Assembly: GCA_016647705.1 (NCBI GenBank)
Contig: CM028328.1
Coordinates: forward strand, 5,605,311-5,669,310
Source: Eucommia ulmoides
Lineage: Eukaryota > Streptophyta > Magnoliopsida > Garryales > Eucommiaceae
Direction: 5' to 3'
DNA length: 64,000 nucleotides
Positions 35,441 through 47,319 of the stretch are shown here, in pieces. How positions within the stretch are numbered: the stretch's first letter is position 1; every line of letters starts with the position of its first letter. Position numbers and translations under genes: made by a program. The notes under the pieces were generated by a model. It ran no database searches and was not told the DNA's origin. It saw nothing but the letters and a program-made list of their open reading frames with translations.

Positions 35441-37640
35441 TTTCTGTCACCAACACATTGGCCCAATGAGCTACTCAAGAGGGGGTGAATTGGGTAGTTA
35501 TAAAAAAAAAAATTAATCAAATTAATTTCTTCACAACACTTAATTAATCAAATAATCGATTTACTCTAAATCAATTATTATCTTTATAATGTAGCAGATA
35601 AGTGTTATTAACTCTAAGTGCACACCCAAATAATAAGAAATAAATAAAGTAAAGAAAATCAACAAAGCAGAACACCACAATATATCCTAGTTCACTAAGT
35701 TAATCTTGGCTAACTCAATCCTCCGAGTACCATGGAGATTTGCACCCACTAAATTACTTGATCTCTTTAACAGGTAGGAATCAAATCTTTACACAATAAT
35801 TCTTTTACAGGTTCAGAATCAACCTTTACAATTTTCTTTTCACAGGCTAAGGAAGAATCTCTATCTTTTTATTAGGTTAAAGATTAACCTAATTCTTTTA
35901 TATCTTAAGCTAAGAATCAAACTTCACCCAAAAATACTTCAAGTATCATTTTCATCAGTAAGGATGGAACTATTACAATTCACTCAATTTTAATTTTAAT
36001 CAGGAAGAATCAAGTTTATCTCTTTTCAAAGAAAAAGACTAACCTAACTTTTTTATACAGTAGGTAAAGAATAAACCTCAATCTATTTACCGAAAGAGAT
36101 CGAAACTCAAGCTACCCATGACTAGATACTCCCGACAGTATCTAATCCGCACAAACTCACCAAATATTAAAATCGATAAGTTTTTTCCTACTCGAAACTT
36201 CTACCACCTCAAATCAATTAAACTCAATTAATATCCCGAATTTACTAGTGATAGAATTTATGTGAGGAAATCAAAATCTGATTATAATAGATATGGATAG
36301 CACAAAGATAAACACATAATCAGATTATCTCAAAAATTATTTTAAAAATAATTTTTATGTTCGTTAAGTTTGAAAACGATTTTACTACAATTTTATCACC
36401 CCAAGCAAATATGATAATATAAAATCACAATTAAGAATAAAAGCTTGAAACAATCTCACTAGGAATAACACCGAAAGATTGAATATGAATCGCAAGACAA
36501 CTTTGATTGGTGAGACTAAAACACTTAGCGCTTTAACTCGAGAATTTCTCAAACAATTGAACTCACAATTGATCTCTCGATATAATTTCAGAATAATGAC
36601 TCTTAGAAAGCTTAGGAACTGAAAGTTCTTGATAGATGTAATGTACTGATCTCTAAAAACGCTGGTCTATTTAAGCCGATTTGAAACAGGCCCTCTAACG
36701 ATTAGTTTCCTCAATATATGACAATTAAATGCACATATAGACCCCATATAACAATACCATTTAATTCTGGTCTAATTTACTTAAATATGGCTTTTAAAAT
36801 ATTCAATTAAGTCCCCAAATTAATTCTCAATCTCAAATCAAATAGATAGGAAGTATTAAATGTACTTAATTGATAAACACATCAAATATGTGTACCATAT
36901 CTATAGGGATATCCAATTAAGAGTGTCATATCTAAAGTATATTCAAATCCCCAAAAGATCTCTTCAAGATCTGCCAAAAATGGCTAGTTAACTGCTAGTT
37001 TTGATCAAATCCTGAAATTCCTTGAGATCTGCAACAGCACAGTCGGTTGACTGGCCTCTGCCCATTGGTCGACCAATCGATACAGAATGCTAGCCAAGCC
37101 TTTCTCAAACATTAGCCGGTTGACCGATCCTCTATGGATCGGTTAACCGATCGATACATGATGCAATCTCAAGCCAAATTTCGGCCCTAGTCGGTTGACT
37201 GATCATCAATGGTCGGTCGACCGATCGATTCAGAGAGTTTCATATCGGCCATCAGTTGACCGATCTCCCCTGGTCCAATTGACTGATCAATTCAAAGACT
37301 CATAATTTTCCAGCCTACGCCCATCGGTTGACAGATCTCTTGTGGTTGGTTAACCGATACTTGCTGGAACACTCAATCTCATTTATATTTCAACTTCAAT
37401 CTTCAACGTTTTAGACCCTTTAACCGATTTCTTTTCTCGGTTACCTAAATTGATACTTTTAATCAATTTTAAACACTAATCTTACTTAGGTCAATTTTTC
37501 TTTTTTAATTTCACATTGGAGCAAATGAACTTAATTAGGACCTTAATATAAACACACATAAATATAAATCATTTAATTTGTGTCGTGTGTGATCCTAATT
37601 GGGGTACATTAAGAGTAAAATAGATTTGAGTTATTTTTAC
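35441..37640. repeat. LTR-like retrotransposon fragment (copy 2), inverted relative to copy 1
   Basis: It begins near GCTACTCAAGAGGGGGTGAA, a start typical of SIRE/Maximus-like copia LTRs. It contains TTTACAGGTTCAGAATCAACC-type phrases (35760-36080) and five or more GGTTGACCGATC / GTCGACCGATCG words (37040-37370). The same sequence types occur in reverse at 5640-7300. No gene. Confidence 0.45.
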
Positions 37641-40099
37641 TTAGATTCTTCAGAATCTTTAATCTGTTAATGTCTATCTCTGCATCCTTCACAATTACTT
37701 CATGATATTATCTTTATTGGAACTCTTTAAATTGAAACATTCAATAAAAATATTAGTTATACAAAAAAATCAACATTTAATTGTCCATCAAAATCTCAGG
37801 ATCAACACAATACGTGTTATAAACTACCATATCATAATGATAATCATCGTCAACAACAACAACAACCTGCAGAACTTGCCCTTCTGTCAAGTTATAACGC
37901 AACGTCCTACAGGACATGCCCTCCTGTTAGGACTAACAACATCCAACAAGACATACCCTCCTGTCGGGATCATACTATGGCATATAAGTATAATAATAAA
38001 AATCACTTTCCGCAATCAACCATTTACTTGATTCGTTTAACGTTATAAAATAATCAATTTTAATAAATCTTTTCTTTTCATCTTTCTGTACGAAAATATA
38101 ATTGGGTAATTTACATAGAAGACAATACACTCACATCGATAATTATACTACTTTTACCCACTACTATCGTAACCTTGGCGGGGTCAGCCTCGCCTGTGAA
38201 CCTAACAACGGCAGGGCCTAAACTAAGAATTTGACTAAATAAATCTAATACGATGTAAAATGTGTGACACTAAAATGCAATTTTTCTCGTTTTCAAATTT
38301 TTCTAATTATACGAAATTTATTAAAATTGAACGTTCTATTTTCTCAACCCAATATTAATTATACAACTAAAATAGAGCTTTTTATTGTTTAACCCTTATT
38401 TAAGAGTTAGTTTAGCAAAAAATTCTTTTAAACAGATATGTTGAAATTTAGTCTTTTTGATAAACATTGTTAGTTTATAGTCCTTTGACTGTTGACCAAA
38501 TTAATAAACGGACGGTTATACCCTTATATAAATATAGAAAACCTAGCTCTCATTGCAGTCCCTCTCTCTTAAAAATTCAGTCGCCATCCTCCCGTTCTCC
38601 ATCTCTCTCTATCTCTCACAGTTCTAAAATTCCAGGGGACTTTCCATTGCATAACAAGCATCCCCAAACCACATGAGAGTCCATTTAAATTAACCCTATT
38701 CATCAAGATATGAAAATTACATATTTGATGATGGCCAGATTGGACAAAATATATGGAGGAAATCGGACAAAGGCCATGGCCGGACAGGTTTGGACGAAGG
38801 CTATAGAGGAAATCGGAAGAAGGCCATGCCTGGACGAAGGCCAGATCGGACGCCGACGTTTGGTTAGGTTTCATTTCTTTTTATTTTGTTTTTTTGTTTT
38901 TTTTTGTTTTTTTGTGATTTTGCGAAGCTATTGTTATTTTCAAAGTCTTTGGGACGAAAACCTTTTTGTGTGGTACTGTGAGCCTGTCTCTCTAAAAACT
39001 CTTGAGAAGTTTTCTATCTAAAAACCCTAGGCAATGGCGGCAGTGGATTTCTCCACTGCCACCATCGTCTGCCTGCTTCAAGCTCACAGCCCCCATCCTT
39101 CGACTCTACTCTACCTCACTCTCGGCGATTCTCTCTCTCCCTCTCTGGCTCTTGACTTCGTTCTCTCCCCGATCTCATGACGATGTGCCTCCGAACCTCC
39201 ATGAAGTAGACATCCATCACCGCCAATATCTCTATCAATCTAGTCACTTTTCTCGCTGCCCCCTCTCTGCGAAGGACCGTATCTCGCTCAAAATGAGCAG
39301 ATCTGGTAGGATTTGAAGGAGGCGTTCCTCGGCGATGTCAGCTTTGGGCTGTGATGTCCAGCGACAGTCGAATTTGGACGCTTTGGAGGTTTTTTTTTTG
39401 GTTTGTTTGTTTGATTTTTTTCTTCTCCCAAAATCGATATCGCCGCCAACGGCCTTTCACTCTCCACGACTCATTCTCTCACTATCACTCTCGGTCTCAA
39501 ATTCGAGAGTTATTCTCATATTCGTACCAGATCTAAGTTATTACTCACCTCTCACCCATCACCTCTCACCCTAATCTCGTTCCATATCTGTGAAGTCATT
39601 CACATTGATTCATCATTTAAGTTCGATTGTGAATGTTTTGTCTAGATCTATGAACGGTTGTGAATTATTAGTTAGATGGATGATGAATATTGTTCATGGA
39701 TTTCATGAGAAATAGTATAAAGATTCTCTCTCTAGGTCCCTTTCTATCTATTAAGTGCTTCAGCAGCATTGGCCTACCCACTCTCTCTTTTTATTTGCAG
39801 ACCTGGACAATAGAGACAAACCTCGTTGCGGTGGTGGAAACAAACGGTGTTGCAGCGGTCTATGGTGGAGACAAATGGTGTCGCTCTCTCTCTCTCTTTG
39901 TTCACCGTTTATCAGCCGCAAGCCCGCCATCGTGAGCATTGGCCGTCGTTGTTTGTCCTGCAAGCCCATCACCGTCGTTCGTTCTAATTTTTTTTTTTTC
40001 ATGAATGTTCAAATTATCGTCGTGAATCAGTGAATGTTCATGTAATGTTTTTTATTTATTGTTGTGGAGTTTTGTTTATTCACCGATGTACTTTGATCT
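37641..40099. other. Intergenic; leader-like segments without a supported gene
   Basis: 37860-37990 has CAACAACAACAAC and three CCTCCTGT(T/C)(A/G)GGA phrases. A TATA-like CCTTATATAAATATAG lies at 38522-38537, followed by a CT-rich leader-like segment. 38735-38855 repeats GGACGAAGGCCA/GGACAAAGGCCATG words about five times. At 39034-39180 an ATG opens a 48-codon frame (MAAVDFSTATIVCLLQAHSP...) after AAAACCCTAGGCA. It has codon-like composition but no recognised homologue. The following 39190-39980 is also GC-richer than its surroundings, with no long frame. A decayed or captured gene leader is possible. Confidence 0.35.
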
Positions 40100-40560
40100 T
40101 TTATCAAATATTGAGTAAATATTCACATAGAATGTGTGAATTATCGTCGAGTGAAATTTGAGTTAATTGAATTTTTTTGTTCTGAAGTATTAAGTGAACA
40201 TTCATACAGAACGTATGAACCATTTTTTGAGTGAAATTTGAATGAACTGAAATATTTGTTCTGAAATTTTGAGTAAACATTCATACATAAAATGTAAACC
40301 ATTATTTGAATTAAATTTGAGTGAATTAAAATATTTGTTCTAAAAATTTGAATGAATATTTACACAAAAATGTGTAAATCATTGTTTGAGTGAAATTTAA
40401 GTAAACTTAAAAATTGTTCTGAAAATTTGAGTGAACATTCACACAAAACGTGTAAACTATTGTTTGAGCGAAATTTGAGTGAACTTAAATATTATTCTGA
40501 AAATTTAAGTAAACTTAAATATTATTCTGAAAATTTGAGTGAACATTCATATAGAAATTT
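40100..40560. repeat. Tandem array, unit about 80 bp, about six copies
   Basis: The phrase GAGTGAACATTCACACA.AACGTGT.AA.C recurs at about 40112, 40191, 40271, 40351, 40430 and 40538. Between copies lies TTTGAGTGAAATTTGAGTGAA.T.AAATATT.TTCTGAAA. Divergence of 15-25% suggests an old array. It starts just outside the left end of the Mutator-like element. Confidence 0.75.
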
Positions 40561-40898
40561 CAATAGCACGGTTCGTAAATAAAAATAAAAAGTAAGGGTA
40601 TTTGTAAAGGACTATTTCCTAAACATTCTTTGAGAACCAAAAATTCAAAGTTTGAAGTCAAATGTCTATTTTCTATTTTATACATCTATAAAGGATCAAA
40701 TAATTAATTACTCACTAAAATATTATAGTTGCATTTATAAAATTTATCAATTAATAATTTTACTACAAAGAAAAATATTAACAAAATTACCAGGCAATCA
40801 AATACAGAAATGTCATTATAATAAAATTTATAAAAAAAAAATCTTTCAATTAAAAATCTTCCCAATTTAAATGTGTATATAATTTCATGTGTATACAT

Positions 40899-40908
40899 AT
40901 AATTATAT
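40899..40908. repeat. Target site duplication, left (ATAATTATAT)
   Basis: Ten bases abutting the left TIR. An identical ATAATTATAT follows the right TIR at 50301-50310. Mutator-like elements make 8-11 bp duplications. Confidence 0.88.
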
Positions 40909-41080
40909 GAGTTCTTTACCTAAAAAAAAAATAAATTTAGTGACAACAATTTTGTTTAAAGTTATTTACGGATCCCATGTATTTCAGGACTGGCAGCCCC
41001 GGGAACTGAGATCCCGGGCATGCCAATCCCGGGATATATGGGCATAAATTTTTTTATTTTTTTTTTTATATGAGGGATGG
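40909..41080. repeat. MULE left TIR
   Basis: About 172 bp, matching the reverse complement of 50131-50300 at roughly 80-85% by eye. The conserved blocks are GAGTTCTTTACCT, ACAACAATTTTGTTTAAAG, TTATTTACGGATCCCATGTA, GGCATGCCAATCC and TATGAGGGATGGTC. It contains CCCGGG twice around AACTGAGAT. Confidence 0.9.
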
Positions 41081-41145
41081 TCGCAGCTGCTAAAACAGCT
41101 GCTTCAAGCAGACGTGCAGCTGCACGTGCAGTTGCAGCTGTAGCT
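41081..41145. repeat. Left subterminal CAGCTG cluster
   Basis: Four CAGCTG hexamers in 65 bp, including the perfect 16-bp palindrome ACGTGCAGCTGCACGT at 41112-41127. It is placed just inside the left TIR, as the right-hand cluster is just inside the right TIR. 41146-41918 beyond it is AT-rich, with TGCATGCAACCC.CTTATTTCATGCATGC repeated four times (41195-41280) and TTAATTTGTTAATTTAGTTAA words. Confidence 0.85.
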
Positions 41146-41918
41146 CCATCCCGGTGATACCATCACCGGGACCCCAACCTTTCTCTCTCTTATTTCATGC
41201 ATGCAACCCATTTATTTCATGCATGCCATTCCTCTCTCTTATTTCATGCATGCAACCCTCTTATTTTATGCATGCAACTCTTTGCTCTCTCTCGGCCTTT
41301 TCCAACCGACCCCACCTTACAACTCCTTCATCTCTCGAATCTTCAGGTAATTTTAATATATTTGTTAATTTGATTATTATATTTTTTACTTATTTAATCA
41401 ATTAGTTTACTTAATTTATAATTAATTTGTTAATTTAGTTAATTTATTTTTTAAGTTATTTTGCTAGTTTAATTTGTTAATTTAGTTATTTAATTAAAAA
41501 TTAGGCATTTTAACATCTCAAAATTTGAATAAATTATAATTTAGTTAATATGTTTGTTATTTACTTTACTTATTTAATTTGTTAAGTAGTTAGTTAATTT
41601 AATTTGTTAGATTACTTGTTTAATTTCTTAGTTAGTTTGTTACTTTAGTGTTTTTCTGGCAACTATTTTTCGTGATGTAATGTACTGTATTTCTTATGTA
41701 TTGTCTTTATTATGTATTGCGTTTGTTATACCTTGTCTATATCATGTCTACATTCGAAAAATTTTCTTTCAAATTCAAGAAGAATAAATATGTACGGTAG
41801 ATTAACAACTTTTTAACCTCTACAAACGTTAAAAAAAAAAAAAAAAACAAAAAAAAAAGATTATTTACAAAAAATTGTATTTACAATCCTATACTTAAAT
41901 TATCTACTATTTAACTAA

Positions 41919-44258
41919 CTATGTACCATAAGACCTACGTCGGACGTTCCTCCGCCCTCGGCGTTGAGCAATCGGAGGTTCCTCAACCTCGTCATGAAGC
42001 TGTGTAACTTGTCCATCGTCCCCCAACCATGGCACCGGTGACACTTGTCTTTCCAATCTTGTCGGTTGGATAAATGCCATTGGAGGAATAACGCCTGAAG
42101 TTGAGACAATTTCGTCCATCGCAGGAGTGAAGAATGAAGGTGACGGTTGTGTACCTAACTGCAATGGCTCATGCGAATAAGGGTCGTGCATCTGGTACAC
42201 GTCAGAAAGCCCAGCACCGTCACCCAATCCGTACGTGCTAGATGGTCCGTCATAAGCACCCATGTTGTACGATGTGGATGGTCCGACATCACCCACACTA
42301 TCTGGATAGTAGGCATCAGAAGTCCATGGCTGAGGAGGAGACTGATGAGCAGGCTGAGGAGATGGAGGAACGTCAGTTGCCACATGGCTCGGTACTCCTC
42401 GGTGCATCTTCCCAATGGTGCCATCATTGATGGCATGAGCCAACGCGATACCTAATTCCGCAGTACCCGACCGCAGAGTTAGATGACTCAAGCATATCAG
42501 GTTCGATACCTCCGTATCCTACGAAATACATATAATCGTTTAATTAATATATGAATAATAACAACATAATCAAACTCATATAACTAAACAGATGGTACAG
42601 TCAAATGGGGGCCATACTTCTAACACAGCTCGTCCTCCCGTTGCTAGATACCCAAACTGAGGTCGGTACTCCGAGTTGACCAAGATCCTTCGTGTGATTC
42701 TCCAATACCAGTCCATGTATCCTTGGTCAACCCCTATCCCTTGCTGAAATCTACGCACATCTGGTGCTCGTCATCTATTCCACGTAACTATATATCCGTG
42801 GTGCTTCTCAGTCCAGTTTACACCAAAGTATCATCGCCGAGTCATTTTGTGCAAGTCCCGATCCATAATTACCGGCTGAGGAACCCCTTGGCGATAACCA
42901 AACTGTCGTAGCACGCGCAGGGGATACGTGTACTTGACGACCTCGAAACAAATGAGAGGCAGCGATGCTATCCATATATCTTCTCCATCTGTAGTATATG
43001 GAGGCAAAGTCGACAAGATATAGGGCATCCAAATAACCTGTCAAAATAAAATATAAATTTATTTAAATAAATAAAGAAATAAATTTATTTAAATTTTGAT
43101 ATAAATAAATAAATAACCTTGTCATTCTGCAAGCGATCTAACTGATCGCGATACACCACTAAAACATGCATCGGCAAGTTTTCTAAATTGAACTCAAGGG
43201 TCCACCTGTACAACAAACATATAAATCATAAGTTTAATATCCATAAATAAATATTTATTACATGGTAAATGAAATTAAAAATAAAATACGAATTAGTTAC
43301 CAAGCACCCCTCGGAGCAGCTGGAAACGTCACACCATTACCGAAGTCCAGCTCTCCGATTGCGATGCCATACTGGGGTTCAGGGATAACTCCAGGTCTAA
43401 GCCTCGGCAACCGCTCCCGGGCCCAACACTCCAACAAAAATAGACAACCGGCTATGTCTTTCGTGTTGGCCTTCGACGCCTTACATAGCTCGAGGTAGAT
43501 GACTGTTAGCGTCGTACTGCCCCAGCTATACTTGACTGTAGGTGTCAAGTCACCAAGCAATGGGAGGTAGATTAGCCTGACGCTGTTCTGCGATTTATCA
43601 GGCAGCAACATCTGGCCAAGTATAATCAAGCAATACGCACGTGCGTAGCAATGCATGACTTCCTCATCGGCATCCTCAGGAACTTCGGCAAAGGTGTTCC
43701 GTAACCACTTGAGCTTCAAACACCCATTCCTAATCTGTGGCTCTGGCGGTACTACTCCAAGGAGCTGGAGGCAAAGTGCTTGCCATTCGGGTCCCTTTTG
43801 CGCTGGCTCATTGGCGATAACCGGCTTCCCATGCATGGATAACCCCAACAAGACGGCAACGTCCTGTAACGTGATGGTCATCTCCCCGATAGGTAGATGG
43901 AAAGTGTGTGTTTTCGGACGCCATCTCTCTACCAATGCGGTTATGAGGGCCCTATCTAACCGCTTCGGCCACAACCTGAACGGGCCGTCGAAACCGGCTG
44001 ATTCTATCAATTGTATAACTTGAGGGGGGATATTTTCTCTCCATTCTCCTCCATCGGATCCAGGACAGTCAAGAGAACGAATATCCTGAAACATTAAATA
44101 AGACACAATAAATAACATTAAATTTTTTAAAAACTAAAATAAAAAAATTAATGCAATGCAATAGCCTAAATATTTACCTGTGTTGCCCAGACTACTTCAG
44201 ACCTATGCTGCGCCTGCATATGTAGAACTGAAACATCTTCGGGTCCAGGGATTGACAT
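41919..44258 (-). pseudogene. Plant mobile domain (PMD, MAIN/MAIL-like) protein, five exons, two in-frame stops
   Basis: Exons inferred from GT-AG junctions and frame: 44258-44178, 44085-43301, 43205-43118, 43037-42585 and 42518-41919. Together they give 2007 nt, which stays in one frame (668 codons plus stop). Features: SIPGPEDVSVLHMQAQHRSE near the N-terminus, then the PMD body with FRLWPKRLDRALITALVERW, TFHLPIGEMTITLQDVAVLLGL, HCYARAYCLIILGQMLL, YLPLLGDL and SWGSTTLTVIYLELCKA, then YRDQLDRL...VIWMPY in exons 3-4, and a Pro/Ser-rich tail ending RRGRRNVRRRSYGT. This matches PF10536, known in Arabidopsis MAIN, MAIL1 and PP7-long, which act in silencing and meristem maintenance, and in transposon-borne relatives. 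TGA replaces a codon at 42831-42833 and 42771-42773 within exon 4. The start lies 185 bp after the transposase stop, same strand. The role in the transposon is unknown. Confidence 0.85.
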
Positions 44259-44443
44259 AGCTGAAATTTGGTCCGTCAACACTTGTGGTAAATTTGTTAG
44301 TATGAAATTAAAATTTAATGACATTTATAAACAAAATATAGCATTGATCATGAAGAAATGTGTGCATGGAATTTATAATATATAAAAGTTGACATAACAA
44401 ACAAATAAAGTAGCATAAACATAATTATAATGAACCGACAAGA

Positions 44444-47176
44444 TCAATTGGGACTATGACGGGGTCGGGATGGACACCTCCGCCTATCATGTCCAGTTTG
44501 GGAACATAAACCACAACGATTTGTCATTATTCTCCGCGATTGATCCATCTCGTTTTGAATGCGAGTGGAATTTGGTCGACCACGATGCACAACCCGAAGT
44601 CTGTCATGATCTGGAATTAGGTTCGAAAAATTGGTCTCTGGCCAATAGTCCTCGTGAATAATCGGGCGAAACAATGACTCCCATGCCATCAATTGATTTG
44701 TCATTGTGTACTCAGCTGCAATATAGCGAAATATATCAACTCCACTATACTCGGCGGCCGCAAGCATATGGGAGCACGGATATCGTCAAATTTTATACTT
44801 TCCACATGTACAATTAGCGTCATCCCCTAATATGACTTCATGAGCAATCAGGCCCCCAATGAGAGTCTTTCTAGTTTTCACGTGGTAGATCATGTTCTCT
44901 CTAGAAAACAAATTATATTACATTAAATATGTGTCGATGCAGTTATATGTAACATGAAAATAATTAAAAAATAATAACTTACCGATTGAATATTTGAATT
45001 TCGTATGTTTTAGACTTGGCTTGAGATTTCAGTATTTTCTCAACGACGTGTTTAACATATACATAACCATCGGCCGAGTCTTTTAGAGCATGTTGTCGAC
45101 CAATATCAAAATATTTAACCATCCTGTAGAACGTAATCTTTACGAATGCAGTAATTGGAACATTTCTTGCACCCTTCAAATAGTTGTTAAATATCTCTGC
45201 ATAATTGGTCATCATCACTCCCCAACGCTTACCATCGTCGTGTGCCCTGGTCCATTTATAAGGTGGATGATTGCTCAACCATGCATGCGCCTGAACATCA
45301 ATTTTTTTGATCTCTTCCATGATAGCATTATATTTTCGAATTTGTGTCGCAGCACCCGCATTCCAAGCAAGATCTTTGAGATGCTGATTTTTAGCAATCT
45401 TATTAAAATTGCTGCAAAAGTGACGCAAATAAAATCAATGATGTCGGACAGGCTCATTATGTTGATTAAGTCAAATACTGTCAACTGCACTAGTAATGTC
45501 GCCGTGTCTGTCCGACATCAATGTTACCTCAGGGCAATTTTTGACAATATACCTCTTAAGCATGTAGATGAACCATTGCCAGCATCGGTAGTCCTCTGTC
45601 GGTACAATGGCGAATGCCAATGGATAGCACTTGTTAGACGGCATAATTCCAATGGCGATTAAAATCTTTCCCTCGTATTTTCCATACAAGTGCGTCCCGT
45701 CGATAGTGATTACGGGGCGACAATAATGCCATCCGTCAACTGAAACTTTGAATGCCCAAAATACCATGTCGAACGTCTTGTAGGTAGGCATATCAGTCGA
45801 CACAGTCTTCCACTCGACAATCGTTCCCGGATTATAGTGCTGCAATGCAAACATAAACTTCGGCAACTTCTGATAAGATTCGTCCCAATCTCCGAACAAG
45901 GTCTCGATGGCTTTAGCTCTAGCCATCCAAGCTTTTCAGTAAGAGATGGTGAATCCTGAGACTCCTTGACGTAAGCCACAATCACGTCAATCTTCAATTC
46001 TGGATCTTGTCCGACTTGTCCAAGTATTAGGTTCGCAATGAGTCCATACTCCAAATTTTTATGATCTACAGCAGTATGATTATAAAAACATGTGTACTGC
46101 CCTTCATACTGCGTAATCTGAAACATACCGTGACTTTTTTTCCTACCCGCCCTCAACCTCCAACTGCATCCATGCAAACAATGAACTGACCAGACCTTTT
46201 TGTTTGTTTCCAACACACGAAACTCTTTGTTTTTCTTCACGTGGTAATATTTAACGGTCTGCTGCACATGTTCCTTATCCTTAAAGACCATACCAATACG
46301 AAATTCGTCTATATCTGGTGTCCAAAAAAATTTCCACAATTTCGGCTCATATTTCGCCATATCATCGTCGTCACCCCATTCCAAGTTACTGAAAAATGGA
46401 ATATCCCTTTCCAACGGCAATTGTTGATTCTCACTCCCTTGCCCACTAGGCCCAGCATCTACAACTTTGTTTGGGTCAAACGCAACATCTGCATCTAACT
46501 CTTCTTCTGACACATCATGACGACTATCAATTGTATCAAACTCACCACCATAATTACTTGTGTCATGTTGCAGTGGACTACTCGGTGAATAATGGTGATG
46601 TAGAAGACCAGAGCTGGTACCCTGATCATGATCAGATTGGGGGTGCGGCATGGGAGTACTGTGGGAATGATATTGTTCTGGAATGTAAGGGGGTGGGACA
46701 ATATAATTAAACTGGGCTGCTTGGGGAAAGGTGCCGAAAAATTGGCCATCAGATTGGCTACTGTACGGATTAAAACTATGACTCATTAAGTTGGTAAAAT
46801 GACCACTTCGAGGGAAAAAATTCGAACCATCAGCAAATGCTCATTCTACCTCTACATACACCTCAACAGCAAGAAGCGAGGGTATATAAAGTGGTAACTC
46901 AAGTACTTGATTTAATGCTGAGTCATCCCCGATAGAAAATAGGGTATATTTATAATTCGCCCCGAAAAGTGCCATCGGCATCCTATACTTCAGTTTCAAA
47001 TTCTCATCAGCCTCATTTTCAAGAACACACGGTTTTATCATCTCAATTAATTCATTTAAGGTTGTTCCCCTACGGACAACCAAAGATTTTATAGCTGATG
47101 TACTGTAACAAATCCCGAATTCAGTATCTTCCAATATTCTACCACCCCAATACAATAACAAACGAACGTGATCCAT
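44444..47176 (-). pseudogene. MURA-type MULE transposase, inactivated
   Basis: DDE transposase of Mutator-like elements, which cuts at TIRs. Exon 1 is 47176-44983 and exon 2 is 44900-44444, with a phase-2 GT-AG intron. Domains in order: an N-terminal MULE domain (RLLLYWGGRILEDTEFG...), a low-complexity linker, a MuDR-type zinc-binding domain (RIGMVFKDKEHVQQTVKYY; VHCLHGCSWRLRAG), and the transposase core with Asp in ITIDGTHLYGKYEG, Asp in LMSDRHGDI and Glu in TNYAEIFNNYL. A SWIM finger (CTCGKYK...YPCSH) and a CCHC knuckle (CGLCSQTGHDRRRC) follow. The Cys of the usual C-x2-H motif after the second Asp reads Tyr (YLRH). Lesions: TGA codons at 46841-46843, 45471-45473, 45435-45437 and 44786-44788 (the last inside the SWIM finger) and a one-base loss in an A run at about 45933-45936 that shifts the frame. 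All other parts are collinear with a full-length protein. Confidence 0.9.
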
Positions 47177-47319
47177 TTCAAGCGACTATCATTTCAAAAG
47201 GCAAAACAAAACAAGAAAATAATATCATCAACTAAAACTCAATCACAAAAGCATGTTCTTATACCAATATTTATAGTGTTCATTTTTTATGGCTTTCAGT
47301 ATGTTTTCTAATTGTAATA

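Noticed and set aside
41919..44258. Reading the PMD exons as an independent host gene of the MAIN/MAIL family
   Set aside because: The gene lies fully between the TIRs and the TSD of the MULE, in the same orientation as the transposase, and has in-frame stops. Element cargo is the simpler view.
41919..47176. TGA codons as recoded sense codons
   Set aside because: Nuclear plant genes use TGA as stop. CpG deamination plus a frameshift and a lost Cys in the same element explain the pattern better.
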